Shown here in pieces: positions 1 through 4,642 of a DNA stretch of 29,535 bases. The stretch comes from a virus: positions 1 through 29,535 of the IMG/VR virus record IMGVR_UViG_3300046517_000417, one strand, 5' to 3'. A model generated the notes under the pieces. The model was not told the DNA's origin and did not search any database. It saw only the letters and a list, made by a program, of their open reading frames with translations. The position numbers and the translations under genes were made by a program. Positions within the stretch are counted from its first letter, which is position 1; the number at the start of each line of letters is the position of its first letter.

Positions 1-85
1 TGGCACCCCAGACGAGGCCGACGATCAGCGCGCCGACGCAGAAGATGAGGTAGACGCCCAACAGGGTCGCGGCGATTTCGAACAT
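1..85 (-). CDS. Small membrane peptide, partial (runs off left edge)
   Basis: Reading the minus strand, an ATG at 85-83 opens a frame of 28 codons that is still open at the window edge. It encodes MFEIAATLLGVYLIFCVGAL and then more hydrophobic residues, so it looks like a single transmembrane segment close to the N terminus. The start lies only 2 bases after the stop of the serine recombinase, and GGGAA lies 5-10 bases upstream, so the two are probably co-transcribed. The length and function cannot be judged because the C-terminus is outside the window. Confidence 0.5.
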   Translation of the reverse strand, partial: MFEIAATLLGVYLIFCVGALIVGLVWGA

Positions 86-87
86 TT

Positions 88-741
88 TCAGTTCCCTTGT
101 TGCAGTCGGTCGATCAGGCGGTGCACGGTCATGGACGACCAGGCCACGCCGGTGGAGCTCTTGATGCCGCGGGCATTCAACGTCGCGGCGATGCGGCGGG
201 TCGAGAAGCCGATCTCGATCATCGGCTCCACGATGGCCTTGAGGCTGGCAGCGAAGGCCGCCGAGCGCTCCTTGTGGATCGCCGGCCCTGTAGGGCTGCC
301 AAGTTTGACACCGCGATCACGGGCCGCCTTAAGGGCCACCACGGTGCGCTGGGAGATCATCCGGCGCTCCTGTTCGGCCAGCGCCGCATAGATGTGCAGC
401 ATGAACGGGTCGGCATTGGCGCCGAGGTCGCAGACGATGAACGGCACGCGCTGTGCCATGAGGCCGGCGATGAAGGCGACGTCACGCGACAGCCGGTCCA
501 ACTTGGCGACGATAACGGGCGCGCCAGCCTTGCGGGCAGCCTCAAGGGCGGCGGCCAGTTGCGGGCGTTTGGCCAGCGCATCTGCCCCCTTGCCGGTTTC
601 GACCTCGGTGTAGATGTCGCTGATGTCGAAGCCCTCGGCGACGGCGAAGCGGGCGATCGCGGCAAATTGGGCTTCCTGGCCCAGGCCGGATCGGCCCTGC
701 TTCTGGGTCGAAACGCGGATGTAGGCGATGGCGGATTTCAT
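88..741 (-). CDS. Small serine recombinase (resolvase/invertase family)
   Basis: This 217-aa protein has the N-terminal resolvase catalytic domain at about residues 3-150. YIRVST carries the nucleophile Ser11, DRLSRD lies at 82-87, and [12 protein letters not shown] forms the start of the long E-helix. A short DNA-binding tail with a helix-turn-helix (about 180-215, [15 protein letters not shown]) follows. The size fits resolvases and invertases, not the large serine integrases. I chose the ATG at 741 because AGGGGGAACCACC precedes it and the catalytic domain begins directly after; an upstream in-frame ATG would add 25 residues unlike the family. It probably acts in site-specific inversion, dimer resolution or element integration. 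No partner site was identified. It is the only recombinase in the window. Confidence 0.9.
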   Translation of the reverse strand: MKSAIAYIRVSTQKQGRSGLGQEAQFAAIARFAVAEGFDISDIYTEVETGKGADALAKRPQLAAALEAARKAGAPVIVAKLDRLSRDVAFIAGLMAQRVPFIVCDLGANADPFMLHIYAALAEQERRMISQRTVVALKAARDRGVKLGSPTGPAIHKERSAAFAASLKAIVEPMIEIGFSTRRIAATLNARGIKSSTGVAWSSMTVHRLIDRLQQGN

Positions 742-836
742 GGTGGTTCCCCCTTTGGTGACCATCAATAAGCACAGTATTCGCAGGGGTGCAACAGGAA
801 CTGCAACAGGATGCAATATTATTTCAGGGTGTGGAT
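742..836. promoter_or_regulatory. Divergent promoter region with TGCAACAGGA direct repeats
   Basis: This 95-base gap separates the recombinase (leftward) from the small-ORF operon (rightward), so it should hold promoters for both. It contains TGCAACAGGA at 790-799 and again at 802-811, exactly 12 bases apart, followed by TGCAAT at 812-817. Read leftward, the repeats give TTGCAG and TTGCAC, which resemble -35 hexamers, with an AT-rich GAATACT further on. They could be operator half-sites overlapping the recombinase promoter. Rightward, TATTAT at 817-822 is a -10-like hexamer without a clear -35. The hexamer assignments are weak. Confidence 0.4.
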
Positions 837-920
837 ATGGACCACGGAACGCTGATCATGGCCTGCATCATCCTGGGCCTGCTGGTGGCGACGTGCGCCG
901 TGCTGTTCAAGCCGCTGTGA
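837..920 (+). CDS. 27-aa membrane peptide
   Basis: ATG at 837 to TGA at 920 encodes 27 residues, [20 protein letters not shown] followed by AVLFKPL. It has one strongly hydrophobic helix from about residue 6 to 22, so it would span the inner membrane once. The stop overlaps the next start (TGATG at 918-922), which argues for a translated, coupled gene. The upstream sequence CAGGGTGTGGAT gives only a modest ribosome binding site. No family is recognised, and the peptide is too short for a firm call. Confidence 0.4.
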   Translation: MDHGTLIMACIILGLLVATCAVLFKPL

Positions 921-1174
921 TGCAGCAGTGTCCGCGGTGCGGCCAGGTGGTCGAGGCCGCGGTCGAGCCGATCATGTGCGGATCCAGCGACCGGGAAGGA
1001 TCGCTGACCTATTGGCGATGCAGCCGGTGTCGGGCAATATTCAGCCGGCTATCGCGAGCCATCCTTGAAGAGAACACCGAAGTCACCGAGCGAGCCATAG
1101 ACCTCGACAGCAACATCCAGGTCGAGCGCTCGTCCCGCCATAGCGAAGCGAAGGCGGAAGCCATTCGGGGATGA
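920..1174 (+). CDS. Small zinc-ribbon protein
   Basis: This 84-aa protein begins with a zinc-ribbon pattern: CPRC at residues 4-7, a further Cys20, and CSRC at 34-37, with the aromatic pair YW just before the second knuckle. The two CxxC pairs are the usual Zn(II) ligands of such ribbons. The C-terminal half (about 44-84) is charged and is encoded by the 18-base repeat array, so it is probably disordered. Its start overlaps the stop of the membrane peptide, and its stop overlaps the next ATG (ATGA at 1171-1174). Role unknown; a nucleic-acid or protein-binding function is only inferred from the ribbon. Confidence 0.6.
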   Translation: MQQCPRCGQVVEAAVEPIMCGSSDREGSLTYWRCSRCRAIFSRLSRAILEENTEVTERAIDLDSNIQVERSSRHSEAKAEAIRG

Positions 1175-1417
1175 GCGCGCCAGAACGATCGAGCGAGCCT
1201 AATCTGCGGAGAGCACCACATTCCGCGAGCGAGCCACCAGACCGGAGCACACCATTTCCGTCGAGCGAGCCACACGCCAAGAGAGCACCAAAACAAGCGA
1301 GCGAGCCAAACAACCTCGAACACACCAAACAAAGTGAGCGAGCCACTGACCTGGAGAACACCAGCCGCAATGAGCGAGCCACGCGAGCAAAGAGCACCAC
1401 AGCGAACGAGCGACCAT
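1052..1417 (+). repeat. 18-base-period array of alternating 10-mers (main block)
   Basis: Two related 10-mers alternate, GAGCGAGCCA and GAGAGCACCA, with 8 variable bases after each, so the full period is 36 bases. Motif starts run 1052, 1070, 1088, 1106 and 1124 (degenerate). After a phase break near 1142-1172 they continue 1173, 1191, 1209, 1227, 1245, 1263, 1281, 1299, 1318, 1336, 1354, 1372, 1390 and 1408. Every step is 18 except 1299 to 1318, which is 19. The 8-base intervals differ from unit to unit. The last unit (GAGCGACC) runs into the ATG at 1416. The array crosses two ORFs and changes reading frame inside one, so conservation appears to be at the DNA or RNA level. Confidence 0.9.
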
Positions 1418-1419
1418 GA
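1171..1419 (+). CDS. 82-aa ORF made of the repeat array
   Basis: The ATG overlaps the zinc-ribbon stop (ATGA), and the TGA overlaps the next ATG (1416), so it sits in a coupled chain and may be translated. The product is a low-complexity, charged peptide with a 6-residue rhythm. The first part repeats SEP and RAP units; after the extra base near 1318 the frame moves to ERA and ENT units. Because the 18-base units lack stops, an open frame here could be a by-product of the DNA repeat. No domain is recognised. Confidence 0.35.
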   Translation: MSAPERSSEPNLRRAPHSASEPPDRSTPFPSSEPHAKRAPKQASEPNNLEHTKQSERATDLENTSRNERATRAKSTTANERP

Positions 1420-1697
1420 GCAACATGAAAATGGTGTCACTGATCGACGCCGAAGCCGCGGAAGCCAAAACCGAAGCACGCGCCCGCCTTCGTGAAGAAG
1501 CTACGGCGAGACAAGCCGACCTCGAACACGCCGCAAGCGCGATCGCCGATGAACTTCTGAAAATCAACAACATGATCGCCGAGCAGAAAATCAGCATCGC
1601 AACGCTGCAGTACGACTTCGCAACCCTGCGGTTCGAAGTCGATGAGCTGAAACGACAACAGCCGATCGAGCCATCGCGTGAGAGCGCACCATGTTGA
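1416..1697 (+). CDS. Small coiled-coil protein
   Basis: This 93-aa protein starts at an ATG overlapping the preceding stop. After a short N-terminus it is almost wholly helical and charged: a stretch rich in Ala, Glu and Arg (residues 12-45), then a heptad-like run with hydrophobic spacing (IADELLKINNMIAEQ, then IATLQYDFATLRFEVDELKR) ending near residue 81. That pattern predicts a coiled coil. The last ten or so residues (IEPSRESAPC) are encoded by the second repeat block. Composition and codon use look like a genuine gene. Function unknown. It is bracketed on both sides by the 18-base repeats. Confidence 0.65.
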   Translation: MSNMKMVSLIDAEAAEAKTEARARLREEATARQADLEHAASAIADELLKINNMIAEQKISIATLQYDFATLRFEVDELKRQQPIEPSRESAPC

Positions 1698-1799
1698 TCG
1701 AGCGAGCCACACAAGCCGACAGCAACAGACTTTGCGAGCGAGCCAATTCCGCAGAGAGCACCAAAATAACCGAGCGCGACCAGGTGCAGACCGCACCGC
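1664..1799 (+). repeat. 18-base-period array, second block
   Basis: The same alternation reappears with motif starts at 1664 (GATCGAGCCA), 1682 (GAGCGCACCA), 1700 (GAGCGAGCCA), 1718 (GACAGCAACA), 1736 (GAGCGAGCCA), 1754 (GAGAGCACCA), 1772 (GAGCGCGACCA) and a degenerate copy near 1789. Steps are 18 bases. The GACAGCAACA variant also occurs in the first block at 1106, so the two blocks share sub-types. It begins inside the 3' end of the coiled-coil gene and ends about 55 bases before the possible terminase small subunit. Confidence 0.85.
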
Positions 1800-1852
1800 A
1801 GCAAAATCCGATGGAACTGAGGCCGTAACAGGAGGGGGCTCACCCCAAGCAA

Positions 1853-2122
1853 ATGCCTGATGGAACTCCGCTAAAGAAATTGCCGCTCGATCTCAAATCG
1901 CTGGCGCGTTCGTACACCGAAACCTCGGTGAGACAGCTGGCCGGCATCGCTGAGAACAGCGAGAGCGACGGCGCCAAAGTGTCCGCGATCGCGCTGCTGC
2001 TTGAGCGCGGCTGGGGCAAGGCGCCCCAGGCGCACACCGGACCAGATGGCGAGGGCGATATCCGCGTCACCATCCGCCAAATCATTGAGACTGTTGGGAA
2101 ATCCGAGACCAAGCCTGAATAG
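1853..2122 (+). CDS. Possible terminase small subunit (DUF5681-like)
   Basis: This 89-aa protein has the segment LARSYTETSVRQLAGIAEN, then AKVSAIALLLERGWGKAPQ. The layout, a Tyr/Thr-rich helix and then an Ala-rich helix ending in LxRGWGKxPQ, is one I know from small phage proteins encoded just ahead of the large terminase, often annotated DUF5681-like or hypothetical. Acting as the DNA-recognition subunit for packaging is inferred from position. AGGAGGGG lies about 15-20 bases upstream of the chosen ATG; a small GGGG-CTCA-CCCC hairpin lies between, which could shorten the effective spacing. The repeat arrays directly upstream could be its binding sites, but nothing shows this. Confidence 0.55.
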   Translation: MPDGTPLKKLPLDLKSLARSYTETSVRQLAGIAENSESDGAKVSAIALLLERGWGKAPQAHTGPDGEGDIRVTIRQIIETVGKSETKPE

Positions 2123-2124
2123 TA

Positions 2125-2155
2125 GAGAGCACCAGAAGGTCTGAGCGCAACACCA
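2125..2155 (+). repeat. Isolated repeat pair 1
   Basis: GAGAGCACCA at 2125-2134 is followed at exactly 18 bases by GAGCGCAACACCA at 2143-2155, with GAAGGTCT between. It begins 2 bases after the stop of the possible terminase small subunit. Confidence 0.7.
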
Positions 2156-2224
2156 TAACGGACGTTATCCTGTTGCGATATCCAACATCGCATCGGCTAA
2201 GTCATTGATAAGCCATCGATATCA

Positions 2225-2250
2225 GAGAGCACCATAACCCCTGAGCGGGA
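2225..2250 (+). repeat. Isolated repeat pair 2
   Basis: GAGAGCACCA at 2225-2234, then TAACCCCT, then GAGCGGGA at 2243. Spacing is again 18 bases, and this pair begins exactly 100 bases after pair 1. Confidence 0.65.
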
Positions 2251-2288
2251 GGGGTATCGCGATAGGGGGTGGGGACCTCCGGGGGCGG

Positions 2289-2329
2289 TGAGCCGGGATT
2301 GAAACCGGGCAGGTACCAGAACCGGCTCA
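2289..2329. repeat. Stem-loop candidate (8-bp inverted repeat)
   Basis: TGAGCCGG (2289-2296) is perfectly complementary to CCGGCTCA (2322-2329) with a 25-base loop. No T-run follows, so it does not look like a simple terminator. It could be part of a structured RNA or a protein-binding site. Confidence 0.4.
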
Positions 2330-2378
2330 GTTCACTTTGCCCAAGGATCTCAGGGTGTTACCGAGAGCCGTATGATGA

Positions 2379-2406
2379 GAGAGCACCGGGTACCAGGAGC
2401 GATCAC
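2379..2406 (+). repeat. Isolated repeat pair 3
   Basis: GAGAGCACCG at 2379-2388, then GTACCAG-type spacer, then GAGCGATCACC from 2397. Spacing is 18 bases. It overlaps the end of the convergent minus-strand ORF by a few bases. Confidence 0.6.
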
Positions 2407-2717
2407 CGCCGTCTGATCATCTCCGGGTGGTCTGCGGCGGCCTGATCGGCTGCGGCTCGCAGGCTGGCTTTATCGGTGGGGATGGTGAGGCCTTTGCGGT
2501 GCAGGCGGTGCAGGCGGGCGGCCTTTGAGGCGCGGACTGGGTTGTAGTGGTAGGGCAGCCATTTCTCGCCAGAGGTGGAGAAGGTTTTGCCGGTGCCGCG
2601 CAGCCGTTGCATGAGGGAGCTCGTTTGTGGAGGTCGCGAAGGGCGAAGGCTCTCGCGCGCCATAGCAATAATCTGTCCGTGTGACAAGTGCGGTCGCACA
2701 ATCACAGGGCGAGCCAT
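2403..2717 (-). CDS. Hypothetical basic protein, minus strand
   Basis: A 104-aa frame starting MARPVIVRPHLSHGQ and ending DHPEMIRRR. The last 65 codons have strong G/C third-position bias (for example the stretch WLPYHYNPVRASKAARLHRL), as expected of a genuine gene in this DNA; the first 40 codons are less biased. It is rich in Arg, Lys and His, so a nucleic-acid-binding role is possible but no domain is recognised. No clear ribosome binding site precedes the ATG at 2717, so a later start is possible. It lies opposite to all neighbours, between the repeat pairs and the packaging operon. Confidence 0.4.
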   Translation of the reverse strand: MARPVIVRPHLSHGQIIAMARESLRPSRPPQTSSLMQRLRGTGKTFSTSGEKWLPYHYNPVRASKAARLHRLHRKGLTIPTDKASLRAAADQAAADHPEMIRRR

Positions 2718-2803
2718 ACTACCGGTGGGGGGTGGGAACCCAGGGGGTGGTCGATATTTCTGAATATCCGATCTGGTTCCATCAGGGGAGGTGACGACGC
2801 GCG

Positions 2804-3064
2804 ATGACGGAAATGCGGAAGAAGATCGACGCCAACCTGGCGGGCTACCTGATGGATGCGGCCGACCATATGGCGAGGCTCGAGCTCGAGATGAGGGACA
2901 TGCGCTGGCGGCTATGCTTCCGCGATGATCTCTCAAGTGATGGGAGCCTGGCGCGCGGGCATTGCCGCAAGCTCATCCATGCGCTGGAAATGGTAGATCA
3001 CTGTTTGAGCGCGGCGGCCGAGGATGCGGCCGGGAAGCCGGCGATCCGGCAGGTTTCTCCGTGA
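2804..3064 (+). CDS. Small hypothetical helical protein
   Basis: This 86-aa protein follows a good ribosome binding site (GGGAGGTGA, about 11 bases before ATG). It is predicted helical throughout, with MTEMRKKIDANLAGYLMDAA then a charged amphipathic stretch (MARLELEMRDMRWRLCF) and a short Ala/Glu helix near the end. Its stop overlaps the next ATG (TGATG at 3062-3066), so it opens the packaging operon. No family recognised. Confidence 0.65.
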   Translation: MTEMRKKIDANLAGYLMDAADHMARLELEMRDMRWRLCFRDDLSSDGSLARGHCRKLIHALEMVDHCLSAAAEDAAGKPAIRQVSP

Positions 3065-3252
3065 TGGCGACTGCCCTCGCGATGGAAGCGATTGCCTGGA
3101 GAACGCGCGCGAGGCGGGATGGCGCGCGGATTGAAGAGCTCGAGGACGTGCTGCGCGACATTGCGAGGCTGCGCATCATGGACAGCCTGACGGCGATCCA
3201 CATGAGAGCGCTCGCGATCGGCGCGTTACACGAAGACGTCAGGCGTGCTTGA
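3064..3252 (+). CDS. Small hypothetical protein ahead of terminase
   Basis: This 62-aa protein is coupled to the gene before it through the TGATG overlap and overlaps the terminase start by 8 bases. The sequence is helical and charged (RIEELEDVLRDIARLRIMDS in the middle). Because it sits directly before the large terminase subunit it is another candidate for a packaging accessory or small-subunit function, but no motif supports that. Confidence 0.6.
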   Translation: MATALAMEAIAWRTRARRDGARIEELEDVLRDIARLRIMDSLTAIHMRALAIGALHEDVRRA

Positions 3253-4642
3253 CGTCAACCTGCCGCATGGCGGCTGGCTGCCAAGACCCCACCAGATGGC
3301 GCTGTGGCAATATTTGCAGGGCGGTGGCAAGCGCGCGATGGCGGTCTGGCACAGACGCGCCGGCAAGGACGAGGTGGCGCTGCATCATACCGCCTGCGAG
3401 ATGATGCGCCGACCAGGTAATTATTGGCATGCGCTCCCTGAATACAACCAGGGCCGCAAAAGCCTGTGGAGCGCGATCAATGCGCACACCGGCAAGCGCC
3501 GCATCGATGAGGCGTTTCCGCTGGCGATGCGGGAGAGCACCAACGACACCGAGATGTTTATTCGGTTCAAGCAGGAGCTGGGTGGCAGCACATGGCAGGT
3601 GATGGGCAGCGATCGCTACGACGCCACGCTGGGCTCCGGTGTCGCGGGGATTGTCTACAGTGAGTGGGCGCTCGCGAACCCGAGCGCCTGGGCCTACCAC
3701 CGGCCGATCCTCGCCGAGAACAATGGCTGGGCGGCGTTCATTTCGACACCGAGGGGCCATAACCACTGCAAGGCGATGTTCGACTACGCGAGCCGCTCGA
3801 ATGAATGGTTCTGCGAGCTCCTGACCGCGCGCGACACCGGCGCGCTTTCGGAGCCCGAGCTCACCGAAGCGCGCTCGGAGATGATGGCGCTCTACGGCGA
3901 GGACGCCGGCAACGCCACCTTCCTGCAGGAATACGAATGTTCGTGGAACGCCGCGATCCTCGGCAGCTTCTTCGCTTCCGAAATGGCCGCGGTGCGCAGC
4001 GAGGGCCGCATCCTCGACATCGATCCGATCGATGCGCCCGTCAACAGGGCGTGGGATCTCGGCGTCCGCGACGACACCACGATCTGGTTCTACCAGGACG
4101 GCCCGCAGATCAGGATCCTGGATTGCTATTCGCAGAGCGGTGCCGGCGTCGAACACTATGCCGGCATCATCGAAGCCAGGCTGAAACAGCACGGCTGGAA
4201 AAACGGCACCGACCACGTTCCGCACGACGCCAAGGTGCGCGAGTTCGGCACCGGCCGCACCCGCGTCGAGACCATGGCATCGATGGGATTGCGTCCGATG
4301 CTGGTGCCGATGTCGACCGTCGCCGACGGCATCAACGCCGTGCGCCGCGTGCTGCCGCTGTGCGTGTTCCACACAAGATGCGAGGACGGCATCAACGCGC
4401 TCGAGCAGTACCGGAGGGAATGGGACGACGAGAAGAAGACCTTCCGCGCCCTCGCCGTGCATGACTGGACCAGCCACTACGCGGATGCATTCCGCTACCT
4501 GGCGCAGGCCGTTGTCCCCGCAACCACCGCATCCCGAGCCCAGGCGGGCACGTCACGCCGAAGCCCCGGTCCTTACCGGGGCGAAGGCGGTTGGCGGATC
4601 CCGCCGCCGGTCGACCATAGCCACCGAGGCATCATCCTATGA
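3245..4642 (+). CDS. terL: Terminase large subunit
   Basis: This 465-aa DNA-packaging motor protein has both expected domains. ATPase: a deviant Walker A RRAGKD at residues 37-42, Walker B GIVYSEW at 135-141 with Glu140 as the likely catalytic acid, and coupling motif FISTPRG at 165-171. RNase H-fold nuclease: Asp271 (AWDLGVRDDT), Asp328 (VPHDAK) and Asp414 (HYADAFRY) form the acidic metal site. It cuts concatemers and drives DNA into the prohead through the portal. The start is GTG at 3245, overlapping the previous gene. The last 30 or so residues (from about 436) are unusual: their DNA contains a copy of the palindromic repeat seen elsewhere in the window, suggesting a C-terminal extension by insertion. 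Confidence 0.93.
   Translation: MLDVNLPHGGWLPRPHQMALWQYLQGGGKRAMAVWHRRAGKDEVALHHTACEMMRRPGNYWHALPEYNQGRKSLWSAINAHTGKRRIDEAFPLAMRESTNDTEMFIRFKQELGGSTWQVMGSDRYDATLGSGVAGIVYSEWALANPSAWAYHRPILAENNGWAAFISTPRGHNHCKAMFDYASRSNEWFCELLTARDTGALSEPELTEARSEMMALYGEDAGNATFLQEYECSWNAAILGSFFASEMAAVRSEGRILDIDPIDAPVNRAWDLGVRDDTTIWFYQDGPQIRILDCYSQSGAGVEHYAGIIEARLKQHGWKNGTDHVPHDAKVREFGTGRTRVETMASMGLRPMLVPMSTVADGINAVRRVLPLCVFHTRCEDGINALEQYRREWDDEKKTFRALAVHDWTSHYADAFRYLAQAVVPATTASRAQAGTSRRSPGPYRGEGGWRIPPPVDHSHRGIIL
4554..4590 (-). repeat. Palindromic repeat copy 1, inside terminase 3' end
   Basis: Read on the minus strand this is CCGCCTTCG, a 7-bp stem (CCCCGGT with ACCGGGG, loop AAGG), then CTTCGGCG. The outer arms match the three intergenic copies at 11677, 14897 and 17350, but the inner stem is longer. 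It lies within the terminase reading frame. Confidence 0.65.

Larger units (their letters stand above)
2123..2402. other. Non-coding stretch with isolated repeat pairs and a hairpin
   Basis: No convincing gene lies here; frames on both strands are short or broken. The stretch holds three isolated two-unit copies of the upstream repeat (listed separately), an 8-bp stem (2289-2296 with 2322-2329), and a direct repeat of GGTACCAG at 2312 and 2389. Its place between the possible small and large terminase genes is where packaging signals (cos or pac) are often found, but no signal can be assigned from sequence alone. Confidence 0.5.

Noticed and set aside
1052-1799. CRISPR array
   Set aside because: Repeats of 10 bases with 8-base intervals are far too short, two motif types alternate, and there is no cas gene in the window.
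1009-1852. Long minus-strand ORFs with WLAR/WCS repeats
   Set aside because: They are the reverse reading of the 18-base array, which has no stops in several frames; no ribosome binding site or other coding sign.
2575-2763. Plus-strand 62-aa ORF with CPCDKC
   Set aside because: Lies opposite the better-supported minus-strand ORF, has no convincing ribosome binding site and ends in a Gly-rich run.
3533-3542. Further copy of GAGAGCACCA in the terminase gene
   Set aside because: Encodes part of the protein (RESTND) and has no partner motif at 18 bases, so probably chance.
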